A stretch of DNA of 49,507 nucleotides from Bacteroides sp. Lineage in GTDB: Bacteria > Bacteroidota > Bacteroidia > Bacteroidales > Bacteroidaceae. Positions 28,002 through 36,125 of the stretch are shown in pieces. Both the position numbers and the translations under genes were made by a program. Location: the NCBI GenBank assembly GCA_017621035.1, contig JAGATY010000061.1, forward strand, positions 1 to 49,507, in the 5' to 3' direction. Position 1 is the stretch's first letter; each line of letters begins with the position of its first letter. A model generated the notes under the pieces. That model was given only the letters and a program-made list of their open reading frames with translations. It was not told the origin of the DNA and ran no database searches.

Positions 28002-28607
28002 ATGATAGCATCCATCCAAGAACTTCTGCAAAAAGAAGCACAAGCCGTTCTGAACATTCCCGTAACAGACGGATATGAGAAAGCAGTTGCCCTCATCGTG
28101 GAACAGGTTCACCGCAAAAAAGGTAAACTGGTGACGTCGGGCATGGGAAAGGCAGGACAGATTGCCATGAACATTGCCACTACCTTCTGCTCCACCGGCA
28201 TCCCCTCAGTCTTCCTCCATCCCAGCGAAGCACAGCATGGCGATTTGGGCATCTTGCAGGAGAATGACTTGCTGCTCTTCATCTCCAACTCCGGTAAGAC
28301 GCGCGAGATTGTGGAGCTTACCCGTCTGGCACACAACCTGAATCCGAATCTGAAGTTCATTGTCATCACCGGCAATCCGGACAGCCCGCTGGCCAAAGAG
28401 GCTACCGTATGCCTCAGCACCGGCAATCCGAAAGAGGTGTGTGCGCTGGGCATGACGCCTACCACCTCCACCACCGCCATGACTGTGATTGGAGACATCC
28501 TGGTTGTGCAGACCATGAAGCAGACACAGTTCACCATTGAAGAGTATTCAAAGCGCCATCACGGCGGATACCTGGGAGAGAAATCAAGAGAACTATGCGA
28601 AAAATAA
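28002..28607 (+). CDS. Short KpsF/GutQ-type SIS-domain sugar-phosphate isomerase
   Basis: A single-SIS-domain protein of 201 residues, related to arabinose-5-phosphate isomerase (first step of Kdo synthesis) but lacking the C-terminal CBS pair of the ~320-residue form. KLVTSGMGKAGQIAMNIATTFCSTG, SEAQHGDLG, LLFISNSGKTREI and CALGMTPTTSTTAMTVIGD are the conserved blocks; the tail YSKRHHGGYLGEK is typical of the family. It overlaps the next gene by 13 bp, so translation is coupled. The sugar is unproven; arabinose 5-phosphate is the best guess. Confidence 0.85.
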   Translation: MIASIQELLQKEAQAVLNIPVTDGYEKAVALIVEQVHRKKGKLVTSGMGKAGQIAMNIATTFCSTGIPSVFLHPSEAQHGDLGILQENDLLLFISNSGKTREIVELTRLAHNLNPNLKFIVITGNPDSPLAKEATVCLSTGNPKEVCALGMTPTTSTTAMTVIGDILVVQTMKQTQFTIEEYSKRHHGGYLGEKSRELCEK

Positions 28608-29527
28608 TAGGAATCGGGGAGACCATCCTCGACATCATCTTCCGCGACAAGCAACCCTCGGCTGCCGTACCCGGAGGCTCCGTCTTCAACGGCATCGTCT
28701 CACTGGGGCGTGTAGGTGTGCCGGTATGCTTCATCAGCGAGGTGGGTAACGACCACGTGGGTGAAATCATCCTGCAATGTATGCGCGACAACAACATCCC
28801 CACCGACCACATCAACGTCTTCCCCGACGGAAAGTCACCCGTGTCACTGGCCTTCCTTAACCAACAAAACGATGCAGAATACATCTTCTATAAAGATTAC
28901 CCCAAGCAACGCCTGGACATCAACTATCCCGAAATAGAAGAAGACGACATCGTCATCATCAGCTCCTACTACGCCCTGAACCCCGTGTTGCGCGACAAGG
29001 TGGTCTACCTGCTGGAGCGAGCCAAAGAGAAGAAGGCCATCATCTACTACGACCCCAACTTCCGCTCCTCGCACAAAGATGAAGCCATCAAACTGGCCTC
29101 CACCATCATCGAGAACTTGGAGTATGCCGATATTGTCCGCGGCTCGAAAGAAGACTTCTTCTATATGTACGGCCTGCAAGAACCGGACCGCATCTATCGC
29201 GACAAAATCAAGTTCTACTGCCCTAACTTCCTCTGTACAGCCGGAGCAGAAAACATTGCACTGCGCACAGCCACCCTCAGCAAAGAGTACACGGCTGCGG
29301 CCGTGCAGACCGTCAGCACCATCGGAGCAGGCGACAACTTCAACGCAGGCATCCTCTTCGGATTGCTGAAGTACAATGTGCGTCACGACGACCTCCCCAC
29401 GCTGGATGAGGCCACTTGGGACAAGATTGTAGCCAGCGGCATCAGTTTTGCCGGCGAAGTCTGCCAAAGCTTCCAAAACTCCGTCTCCCGCGAGTTTGCC
29501 GAAGCCCATCGCTACACACAACCCTGA
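28595..29527 (+). CDS. PfkB-family carbohydrate kinase
   Basis: A 310-residue ribokinase-fold sugar kinase. GIGETILDIIF and PGGSVFNGIVSLGRVG at the N-terminus and the anion-hole/catalytic STIGAGDNFNAGILFGLL near residue 245 define the family. The sugar cannot be read. It is coupled by a 13-bp overlap to the SIS isomerase, so the two probably act in one sugar-phosphate step series. A hairpin terminator follows at 29550. Confidence 0.88.
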   Translation: MRKIIGIGETILDIIFRDKQPSAAVPGGSVFNGIVSLGRVGVPVCFISEVGNDHVGEIILQCMRDNNIPTDHINVFPDGKSPVSLAFLNQQNDAEYIFYKDYPKQRLDINYPEIEEDDIVIISSYYALNPVLRDKVVYLLERAKEKKAIIYYDPNFRSSHKDEAIKLASTIIENLEYADIVRGSKEDFFYMYGLQEPDRIYRDKIKFYCPNFLCTAGAENIALRTATLSKEYTAAAVQTVSTIGAGDNFNAGILFGLLKYNVRHDDLPTLDEATWDKIVASGISFAGEVCQSFQNSVSREFAEAHRYTQP

Positions 29528-29549
29528 GACACCTATTTATATATATAAT

Positions 29550-29590
29550 AACAGCCCGCCTGCATCTCTTGCAAGCGGGCTGTTTCACTT
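29550..29590 (+). terminator. Terminator of the KpsF-PfkB operon
   Basis: A hairpin ACAGCCCGC (29551-29559) / GCGGGCTGT (29575-29583) with an inner TGCA pair is followed by a T-rich tail (TTTCACTTT). Confidence 0.75.
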
Positions 29591-29683
29591 TCTCAGACCC
29601 AAAATTTGTAAAGTCTTATTACTATTTGTGTTATTTTAGTAACTTATTGTATTCTAACACATTACCTGTTGGTTGCACATTGG

Positions 29684-29771
29684 CATGCAAAATGAGCCTC
29701 TTTTTGATGCAGAATGAGCCTCCTTTTGATGCAAAAAGAGCCTCCTTTTGCATGCCGATAAGGCTCGTTTT
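29684..29771. repeat. 22-bp tandem array, four units (locus D)
   Basis: Units start at 29684, 29706, 29728 and 29750. The shared pattern is (G)ATGCA.AATGAGCCTC.TTTT; the last unit has drifted (GCATGCCGATAAGGCTC). Around the unit junctions GCAAAAAGAG and CTCCTTTTGC form a near-perfect dyad. It lies in the convergent gap between the PfkB kinase and the radical SAM gene (29528-29857), otherwise AT-rich with no gene seen. Confidence 0.9.
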
Positions 29772-29857
29772 CTGTATTGTAAAATCTTGTTACCATCAAA
29801 AGGTGGCGCATATGGTGAGGAATGCGGGGAAAAAGATGTTGCGCCCTATAGTCTAAA

Positions 29858-30631
29858 TCAGTAAGAGACGCTGACGGAGAGGCCGGCTTCGCGTACCAGT
29901 GCGGCAATGCGGTCCAGCTCCTCGTGGGTGGCTTTCTGCAGGGATTGCTCGGGAGTTTCGCGGTCGATGGTGTAAATCATCACCTGGCGTGGAGCAATCT
30001 GTTTGACGGTTTCCAGCCAGGGGAGCACATAGCGGTCGCCGGTGTTGTCCACCTCTTTGCCTGCTGACGTGCCTTTCAGGAACATGGTTTGGATGATGCA
30101 GTTGCCGTGGAAGGCTTTCATGCGCTCCACAATCTGTTCCAGCCGGTAGCTTCCGGTGGGGCGGTCTACGGCATGAATGTAGGCTTCGTCCACGGTGTCC
30201 AGCTTCAGAATGTTGTTATCCACCTTGTTGAGGGCGGCAAACACGTCGGGCTTGTGCAGGAAGGTGGAGTTGCTGAGTACGCTGACTTTGGCGTTGGGGA
30301 AGTAGCGGTCGCGCAGTGCCAGCGTGTCGTCCATGATGGCTGCAAAGTGTGGGTGTGCGGTAGGCTCTCCGTTGCCGGCAAAGGTGAGTACGTCGGGGGC
30401 GGGACCCTCTTGTTGCATCTGTTGCAGGCGGGCTTCCAGGGCGGTGCGTACCTCTTCGCGGGTGGGCATGGGTTGCTTGGGACGGAAGTCACGGTTGAAG
30501 CCGCACTCGCAATATACACAGTCGAACGTGCAAACCTTGCCATCGGCAGGCAACAGGTTGATGCCTAGCGATACGCCCAGCCGGCGGGAGTGCACGGGGC
30601 CGAAGATGGGAGAGGGATAGATTACTGTCAT
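29858..30631 (-). CDS. Radical SAM protein
   Basis: A 257-residue radical SAM Fe-S oxidoreductase of unknown reaction. The cluster motif is CTFDCVYCECG (CxxxCxxC). FGPVHSRRLGVSLGINLLP precedes it, a feature of a compact COG0731-like group, and TFAGNGEPTAHP is the following glycine-rich SAM-binding strand. There is no extra C-terminal cluster motif. It begins 33 nt after nadB on the same strand and is probably co-transcribed; whether it serves NAD synthesis is not shown. Confidence 0.85.
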   Translation of the reverse strand: MTVIYPSPIFGPVHSRRLGVSLGINLLPADGKVCTFDCVYCECGFNRDFRPKQPMPTREEVRTALEARLQQMQQEGPAPDVLTFAGNGEPTAHPHFAAIMDDTLALRDRYFPNAKVSVLSNSTFLHKPDVFAALNKVDNNILKLDTVDEAYIHAVDRPTGSYRLEQIVERMKAFHGNCIIQTMFLKGTSAGKEVDNTGDRYVLPWLETVKQIAPRQVMIYTIDRETPEQSLQKATHEELDRIAALVREAGLSVSVSY

Positions 30632-30664
30632 GATGTCGGTAGATGGTTGTGACGGCCTCGGTGG

Positions 30665-32236
30665 TTACTTCTCTGTCTTCGGGTAGTCGATGGTGTAGTG
30701 CAAGCCTCTGCTCTCTTTGCGCTCCATGGCCTGACGGGTGATGAGGTAGCCCACGTTAATCATGTTACGCAGCTCGCACAACTCGCGGGTGGCCTTGCTG
30801 CTCTTGAAGAGTTTCTCGGTCTCTTCATAGAGAATGTCCAGACGGTTCCAGGCACGGATGAGGCGGGTGTTGCTGCGGACGATGCCGACGTAGCACTCCA
30901 TAATCTGGTTGACCTCTTTCATGCTTTGCGTGATGAGTACGCGCTCCTCGTTGCTGATGGCACCCTCATCATTCCATTCGGGAATGTCTTCATTGAAATC
31001 ATACCGCTCAAATACGCTGAGTGAGTGTTGTGCGGCAGCTTCGGCATAGACAATAGCCTCGATGAGTGAGTTGGATGCCAGGCGGTTACCTCCGTGCAGA
31101 CCGGTGCATGAGCACTCGCCGATGGCATACAGTCTGCGGATGCTGCTTTGACCATCTAAGTCAACCTTGATACCTCCGCACAGATAGTGGGCGGCAGGTG
31201 CAACGGGAATGTACTCTTTGGTGATGTCGATGCCGATGGAGAGGCATTTCTTATAGATGTTGGGGAAGTGGCGTTTGGTCTCTTCGGGGTCTTTGTGAGT
31301 GACGTCCAGGTAGACATGGTCTTCGCCACGATGTTTCATTTCATTGTCGATGGCACGGGCTACAATGTCGCGTGGTGCCAGCGAGAGGCGCGGGTCATAC
31401 TTCTGCATGAACTCTTTACCATCTTTAGTCCGGAGCACACCGCCATAGCCACGCATGGCCTCTGTGATGAGGAACGACGGACGGTCACCCGGGTGATAGA
31501 GCGCTGTGGGGTGGAACTGGATGAACTCCATGTCCTTCACGGCTCCTTTGGCACGGTAAACCATGGCGATGCCGTCGCCAGTGGCAACCAGTGGATTGGT
31601 GGTGTGGCGGTAGACAGCCTCGCAGCCGCCGGTAGCCATGACCGTTACTTTGGAGAGGAAGGTATCCACCTGGCCGGTCTCTTCATTCAGCACGTAGGCA
31701 CCAAAGCACTTGATTCCCGGCGTGTGGCGGGTAACAATGATGCCCATGTGATGCTGGGTAATGATTTCCACGGCATAATGGTTGGTCAGTACAGTGATGT
31801 TCGGGTGAGCCTTCACGGCGCGGATGAGGCTGGTTTGAATCTCAGCTCCCGTATTGTCCTTATGGTGCAAGATGCGGAACTCGCTGTGTCCGCCCTCTTT
31901 ATGCAGGTCGAACTCGCCATCTTCTTTCTTGTCGAAGTTCACGCCCCACTTAATCAGTTCCTCAATCTGTGCAGGCGCTCCTTTTACTACTTTCTCCACG
32001 GCAGCGGGGTCACTAATCCAGTCGCCCGCAATCATGGTGTCTTCAATATGTTTTTCAAAATTGTCTACTTTGAGGTTGGTTACCGAAGCGATGCCGCCTT
32101 GTGCAAAGTATGTGTTGGCTTCTTCCAAACCGGCCTTGCAAATGAGGGCTACTGTTCCTTTGTGCGCTACTTTCAGCGCGAAGCTCATACCGGCCAATCC
32201 GGAGCCGATGACGAGAAAATCGAACTTTCTTACCAT
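30665..32236 (-). CDS. nadB: L-aspartate oxidase
   Basis: An FAD enzyme that converts aspartate to iminoaspartate, the first step of de novo NAD synthesis. The 523 residues match the family. FLVIGSGLAGMSFALKVA is the dinucleotide loop, NTYFAQGGIASV is the family signature, and QFHPTALYHPG, EAMRGYGGVLR, APRDIVARAID and HYLCGGIKVDLDGQSS lie in the catalytic and flavin regions. No nadA or nadC is in the window. A -7 lies at 32259-32266. Confidence 0.97.
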   Translation of the reverse strand: MVRKFDFLVIGSGLAGMSFALKVAHKGTVALICKAGLEEANTYFAQGGIASVTNLKVDNFEKHIEDTMIAGDWISDPAAVEKVVKGAPAQIEELIKWGVNFDKKEDGEFDLHKEGGHSEFRILHHKDNTGAEIQTSLIRAVKAHPNITVLTNHYAVEIITQHHMGIIVTRHTPGIKCFGAYVLNEETGQVDTFLSKVTVMATGGCEAVYRHTTNPLVATGDGIAMVYRAKGAVKDMEFIQFHPTALYHPGDRPSFLITEAMRGYGGVLRTKDGKEFMQKYDPRLSLAPRDIVARAIDNEMKHRGEDHVYLDVTHKDPEETKRHFPNIYKKCLSIGIDITKEYIPVAPAAHYLCGGIKVDLDGQSSIRRLYAIGECSCTGLHGGNRLASNSLIEAIVYAEAAAQHSLSVFERYDFNEDIPEWNDEGAISNEERVLITQSMKEVNQIMECYVGIVRSNTRLIRAWNRLDILYEETEKLFKSSKATRELCELRNMINVGYLITRQAMERKESRGLHYTIDYPKTEK

Positions 32237-32258
32237 AAGAAATGATGTTTAGATGGCA

Positions 32259-32266
32259 CAAAAGTA
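32259..32266 (-). promoter_or_regulatory. -7 element of nadB
   Basis: CAAAAGTA reads TACTTTTG on the minus strand, about 23 bp before the start codon. No clear -33. Confidence 0.5.
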
Positions 32267-32429
32267 TGAATAACTCTTGAAAAATCTAGCGAATGGATGA
32301 AAAATAATGATGACGGTATTATTTGAGAGGGCTTTGGCTATCTTAGGGGATGCCTTAACTAATCATACTGTGAAGGCAGTCGTGAAAAGAGGTGTTATAA
32401 TGAGAGACAAGTTTATTTATAATTGTGTG

Positions 32430-32463
32430 CTTGGTATTACAACCGAAAATCTTTCATACCTTT
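32430..32463 (+). promoter_or_regulatory. Promoter of the DUF1016 remnant
   Basis: TTG (32430-32432), 23 bp, then TACCTTTG (32456-32463). The -7 is perfect; the spacing is long. The leader to ATG 32492 is about 22 nt. Confidence 0.5.
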
Positions 32464-32545
32464 GCATGAGGTTTAATTAGAGGATTAGTGTATGAAAGAT
32501 TTAACCGATGTGAAGCTATTCAGTGAGAATGATTATAATGAATTG

Positions 32546-32564
32546 CTGCGACGGGCTGTCGCAG
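32546..32564. repeat. In-frame 19-bp palindrome, copy 1
   Basis: CTGCGACGGGCTGTCGCAG: 7-bp arms CTGCGAC/GTCGCAG round a 5-bp centre. It encodes LRRAVAV within the DUF1016 remnant. It differs from copy 2 at two central bases. Confidence 0.85.
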
Positions 32565-32800
32565 TAATTGAGACTTCGCGATTACAACTTGCAAAACAGT
32601 TGAACACAATCGTGATGTCTTCCTATTGGGAGATAGGCAAACTTCTGGATGAAAGAAAGGTGGATAGCAAATACGGTGATGGTATTGTAAAAAAGCTGTC
32701 GGTAGATTTGAAGGCTAAATACCCCGGCATGGGATTGTCTCCAAGAAATCTGTGGGACATGAAAAAATTCTACCTTCGTTATAATGGGGAAGATGCAAAA

Positions 32801-32819
32801 CTGCGACAGGCCGTCGCAG
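32801..32819. repeat. In-frame 19-bp palindrome, copy 2
   Basis: CTGCGACAGGCCGTCGCAG, same arms as copy 1 and in the same reading frame (LRQAVAV), 255 bp downstream. The spacing is a multiple of three. Confidence 0.85.
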
Positions 32820-32848
32820 TTTTACCCTGGAGCCATAATCTGCTGCTT

Positions 32849-32963
32849 ATTTTCTTCTCTTCTGAGGAGCATAGCGGGCTATGTGACGAAGAAGAGAAGG
32901 AAAAGAGACCGAAAAGGAACTTCAAAGAAGCAGAAGGACTACTTTTTAAATAAAATCAAAAGG
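32849..32963 (+). mobile_element. Truncated copy of a MITE-like hairpin element
   Basis: About 85 bp (core 32849-32931, containing CTTCTGAGGAGCATAGC and GCTATG.GACGA) is nearly identical to the reverse complement of 36158-36241. One end keeps the inner part of the terminal repeat (AAAATCAAAA, 32952-32961); the other end is fused to DUF1016. It has no coding capacity of its own. The centre folds as a hairpin, CATAGC/GCTATG flanked by TTCTTCTC and GAAGAAGAGAA arms. Confidence 0.7.
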
Positions 32964-32996
32964 ACTTCTTATAGCTTACGCCAAAAATCTGAAGAT

Positions 32997-33425
32997 ATGA
33001 ATCGTATTTTTCATGCCCGTATCTTGATGGGGCACTATTTGTCACTTGTTTTGTTCACGGTTCTGGGGCTTTATGGGTTCCTGGAGCGTAATGCCCTCTG
33101 GGCTTTGGCCGGCATGTTGTTGCTGGTGCTGCTGATTGAACGGCTGATTCACACTACTTATACGCTGACAGCGCAGGGCACACTCGTGATAGACCGTGGG
33201 CGTTTCAGTAAGCAGAAGAGCATTCTGCTGACGGAAATCCACGGTGTGGAGCAGACCTCTTCTATGCGCATAGGAGGCCGGAGCCTGATGCACTGCGTGG
33301 TGCTGACTTACGGCAACAACTGTCACGAGGCACTGATACCGGTCAACGAAGAGGAGTTTATCAGCCAATTACAGAAAAGAAGAGCGACCCTCAGAAGCTC
33401 CACTTCAGAGCCAGTGTCGGATTGA
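32997..33425 (+). CDS. Small PH-domain-like membrane protein
   Basis: A 142-residue protein starting at ATG 32997 (MNRIFHARILMG); the longer frame upstream only reads through the hairpin element. Two hydrophobic segments (about 11-25 and 30-50) are followed by a beta-rich part, TYTLTAQGTLVIDRGRF, ILLTEIHGVEQTSS, YGNNCHEALIPVNEEEFISQ, which looks like the bacterial PH (YdbS/bPH_2) fold. Function unknown. Its 3' end overlaps the DUF5020 gene tail-to-tail by 35 bp. Confidence 0.7.
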   Translation: MNRIFHARILMGHYLSLVLFTVLGLYGFLERNALWALAGMLLLVLLIERLIHTTYTLTAQGTLVIDRGRFSKQKSILLTEIHGVEQTSSMRIGGRSLMHCVVLTYGNNCHEALIPVNEEEFISQLQKRRATLRSSTSEPVSD

Positions 33426-34089
33426 GATACCAGCCGTCCATTACTGCAAAGTTGTTGCTGATTTCCCACTCCGTGCCGATGCTCAGCTTGAAGTCATCAT
33501 CCACTTTCTCAAACTTGTTCAGGTTCACCCAAAACTGCGGCTCGGCCAGGAAGCAGAAGTCGTGTGCCTGCCCCTTGACATCAGTATGCTCTTCACGCCA
33601 GAAGTCGGCAAATCCGGTGAACGAATACTTTCCTTTTCCAAAGTGCAGATACCACGTACCTGTCAGCTGGAAGCTGTTGGGGGTGGGATTGCTGTGCAGA
33701 TACTTATACATGGGTGAGATGCTGAATCCCTTGCTGAAGTCTTGGTTGTTCCACGTATAGGTTACACCCAGCAGGTAGGAGTCTTTGATGTAGTTCAGAC
33801 CGCCGTCATACTCCACGTGGATGGAGACGGGGGCTTTCCAGAACTTCAGTTCACGGGCAATTTCCCAGTAGGCAGAGCTTACTTCATTGTTGGAGTAGTC
33901 CATGTCGACAAAGAAGAAGGTGCTACCCCACTTGTCGGGCTTGAACATCTCCACGGTGCTGGTCAGTCGCGGGCGAGTGTCCAGTTCGTCATACAGTGCC
34001 CGGCCAAAGTCATAGTGTAACTGAATGTTTTGTGCCATTGCCACGGTGGCAGCACAACAGAGAAAGAGTGCAAAGAGTATCTTTTTCAT
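33391..34089 (-). CDS. DUF5020-family outer-membrane protein (Tsx-like channel)
   Basis: A 232-residue exported protein. The start at 34089 (MKKILFALFLCCAATVAMAQ) gives a good signal peptide; the in-frame ATG at 34125 lies on the -7 element. The mature part has alternating aromatic/polar strands (NIQLHYDFGRALYDE, WGSTFFFVDMDYSN, ...) and ends in LALKWSF with terminal Phe, as expected of an outer-membrane barrel. The pattern fits DUF5020, distantly like the nucleoside channel Tsx. Substrate unknown. Confidence 0.8.
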   Translation of the reverse strand: MKKILFALFLCCAATVAMAQNIQLHYDFGRALYDELDTRPRLTSTVEMFKPDKWGSTFFFVDMDYSNNEVSSAYWEIARELKFWKAPVSIHVEYDGGLNYIKDSYLLGVTYTWNNQDFSKGFSISPMYKYLHSNPTPNSFQLTGTWYLHFGKGKYSFTGFADFWREEHTDVKGQAHDFCFLAEPQFWVNLNKFEKVDDDFKLSIGTEWEISNNFAVMDGWYLNPTLALKWSF

Positions 34090-34122
34090 AAAGCAATAGA
34101 ATTTATGGGTTGTTACCGGCCA

Positions 34123-34130
34123 CAAAAATA
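34123..34130 (-). promoter_or_regulatory. -7 element of the DUF5020 gene
   Basis: CAAAAATA reads TATTTTTG on the minus strand; predicted leader about 25-30 nt to the start at 34089. No -33 was recognised. Confidence 0.5.
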
Positions 34131-34401
34131 GAACATTTCAGAGGATATTCCGGCCATTGCCTCCACTTTTTTCTCGCGCACTGTTGCATAAAGGGATGAG
34201 TGGGAAGATTACAGGTTATCATTTTGACACTTTGATTTCCCAACCGCCTGAGAATCGTTTATTTCAGTCCAAGAGGATAGTCGGTGCAGATTTTTGAAAC
34301 GGGAAACGGCTATCTTGCAGACAGCCAACGCGGTATCGAAATATTGACAAAAATTCTAGCGCGAAAAAGTGAGAAAAACGGGCAGGAAAAGGCCGGTTTT
34401 T

Positions 34402-34489
34402 GCTCCGCACAAGTCCCGGCTTTCTTCCACACAAGTGTGGCATTTGCTCCACACTTGTGTCCACCGCGCTCCACACTTGTGCGGAACAA
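34402..34489. repeat. 22-bp tandem array, four units (locus E)
   Basis: Units start at 34402, 34424, 34446 and 34468. Core variants are CTCCGCACAAGTC, TTCCACACAAGTGTGG, CTCCACACTTGTGTCC and CTCCACACTTGTGCGG. The half-site CCACAC/GTGTGG makes unit 2 a dyad, and the centre flips between AA and TT among units. The gap 34090-34709 holds no gene I can support; it also contains a promoter, this array and the miaB terminator. Confidence 0.85.
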
Positions 34490-34640
34490 ACGGTTTGCAA
34501 GCACAGTTTGCGGAAATTGCTTGCCTAAAGTGCATAATTTGTGAATATTGGATGTATATATGCAAAATATTCTGCATATGCATTCCTTTTCTTGCGTCTG
34601 TTTCTCCTAGAATGGGAATTTTGAAAACAGGGGCAGTAAG

Positions 34641-34678
34641 CAAAACGGATGCTTTCCCGCCAAAAGGAAAGCATCCGT
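34641..34678 (-). terminator. Terminator of miaB
   Basis: A perfect 13-bp stem ACGGATGCTTTCC (34645-34657) / GGAAAGCATCCGT (34666-34678) is followed on the minus strand by TTTTG. It lies about 32 nt past the miaB stop. Confidence 0.8.
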
Positions 34679-34709
34679 CTGTATAAGGGTTTCAAAAAGA
34701 AAAAAGCAG

Positions 34710-36083
34710 TTATTTCACCTCCTCGCCTTTCAGTGTGGCAGAACTGCTCTCGGTGATGCGTACTGTGACGAAGTCGCCCACACGGTGTGTGCCACGGTCG
34801 AATACCACCACGCGGTTCTGCTCAGTGCGGCCAAAGAGCTGGTCGCGACTGCGTTTGCTTACGCCCTCTACCAGCACCTCATAGGTCTGACCCACGCAGC
34901 GAGCGTTGGCTTCTGCCGAAAGGCGGTTCTGCAAAGCAATGATTTCATTCAGTCGGCGTATCTTCACCTCTTCAGGCACATTGTCGGGCAGATGCTTGGA
35001 GGCGTGTGTGCCCGGTCGTTCGGAATACTTGAACATGAAGGCAGAGTCATACCCACACAGCTCCATCAGAGAGAGCGACTGGGCGTGGTCTTCTTCTGTC
35101 TCGCTGTGGAAACCTGAGAAGATGTCGGTGGAGAGGCCACAGTCCGGAATGATGCGCCGGATGGCTGCCACGCGCTCCAAGTACCACTCGCGGTCATACT
35201 TGCGATTCATCAGCTTCAGGATGCGTGAGCTTCCGCTCTGCACAGGCAGGTGGATGTGTCGGCACACGTTAGGTTCGTCGGCAATCACTTGCAGGGTCTC
35301 GTCACTCATGTCTTTCGGATGCGAGGTGGTAAAGCGTACTCTCATGCCGGGAACAGCTTGAGCCACGGTGCGAAGCAGTGTGGGGAAATTGATGATTGTG
35401 CCATCTTCGCGCTGGAAGCGGTAGGAGTTTACGTTCTGACCCAGCAGTGTTACCTCTTTGTACCCTTTCTGTTCCAGGTCTTTCACCTCGTTGAGGATGC
35501 TCTCTACATCGCGGCTGCGTTCACGGCCACGGGTGTAAGGTACAATGCAATAGGTGCAGAAGTTGTTGCAACCACGCATGATGGAGACAAATCCGGAGAT
35601 GTGGTTACCGCAGATGCGTGAGGGGATTACGTCGCGGTAGGTCTCGGTGGTGGAGAGTTCTACGTTGATGGCTTTCTCGCCGGCCTCCACGGCTGCAATC
35701 AGTTCAGGCAGGGTGAGATAGGCGTCAGGGCCTACCACCAAGTCCACGTGGTGATTGGCAATCAGGTCATCTTTCACGCGCTCGGCCATGCAACCTAGTA
35801 CACCGACAATCAGTTTGGGACGTTTTTTCTGCTTCAGCGAGTGGAAAAACTCCAGTCGGTTAAGAATCTTCTGCTCGGCATTGTCGCGTATGGAGCAGGT
35901 ATTCATGAACACGGCATCGGCCTCTTCCAACGTTTCGGCCATCTCATAACCCGCCATCTGCATGATGGAGGCAATCACCTCGCTGTCAGCTACATTCATC
36001 TGGCAGCCGTAGGTTTCGATAAAGAGTTTCTTGCTCTCTTCAGCAGTTGCGGATTTAAAGTCCGCTTCTGTTTTTTCTTTCAT
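34710..36083 (-). CDS. miaB: tRNA-2-methylthio-N6-dimethylallyladenosine synthase
   Basis: A radical SAM methylthiotransferase that modifies A37 of tRNAs reading UNN codons. Of 457 residues, the N-terminal UPF0004 domain carries the cluster Cys27, Cys63 and Cys98 (YGCQMN, NTCSIR, LGCMAE); the radical SAM cluster is GCNNFCTYCIVPYTRGRERSR-type, with Cys172, 176 and 179; the C-terminal TRAM domain includes VLVEGVSKRSRDQLFGRTEQN-type sequence. The gene is flanked by a terminator downstream and a MITE-like element 43 bp upstream of its start. No consensus promoter was recognised. Confidence 0.97.
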   Translation of the reverse strand: MKEKTEADFKSATAEESKKLFIETYGCQMNVADSEVIASIMQMAGYEMAETLEEADAVFMNTCSIRDNAEQKILNRLEFFHSLKQKKRPKLIVGVLGCMAERVKDDLIANHHVDLVVGPDAYLTLPELIAAVEAGEKAINVELSTTETYRDVIPSRICGNHISGFVSIMRGCNNFCTYCIVPYTRGRERSRDVESILNEVKDLEQKGYKEVTLLGQNVNSYRFQREDGTIINFPTLLRTVAQAVPGMRVRFTTSHPKDMSDETLQVIADEPNVCRHIHLPVQSGSSRILKLMNRKYDREWYLERVAAIRRIIPDCGLSTDIFSGFHSETEEDHAQSLSLMELCGYDSAFMFKYSERPGTHASKHLPDNVPEEVKIRRLNEIIALQNRLSAEANARCVGQTYEVLVEGVSKRSRDQLFGRTEQNRVVVFDRGTHRVGDFVTVRITESSSATLKGEEVK

Positions 36084-36125
36084 TTTGCAGTCTTTGTATA
36101 AAGGGTTGATAATCTATTTAGACTC

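Larger units (their letters stand above)
32492..32953 (+). pseudogene. Truncated DUF1016 (YhcG-like PDDEXK nuclease) N-terminal domain
   Basis: The 153-codon frame begins like DUF1016 proteins: SSYWEIGKLLDERK, SKYGDGIVKKLSVDLKAKYP, LSPRNLWDMKKFYLRY and LPWSHNLLLI. Full-length relatives are roughly 330-380 residues and end in a PDDEXK nuclease domain, which is missing. From about residue 119 the sequence is not DUF1016 but the translation of a repeated element (32849-32963) whose complete copy is at 36126-36288. The gene therefore looks interrupted and its 3' part lost. Its promoter is intact, so the N-terminal domain may still be made. Two near-identical palindromes lie in frame (see the separate entries). 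Confidence 0.8.

Noticed and set aside
31187-32245. 352-codon frame antisense to nadB
   Set aside because: Shadow of nadB, which has all the expected motifs.
32784-32996. 71-residue N-terminal extension of the PH-domain protein
   Set aside because: The stretch is an alternative frame through the DUF1016 remnant and the hairpin element; ATG 32997 begins the plausible membrane protein.
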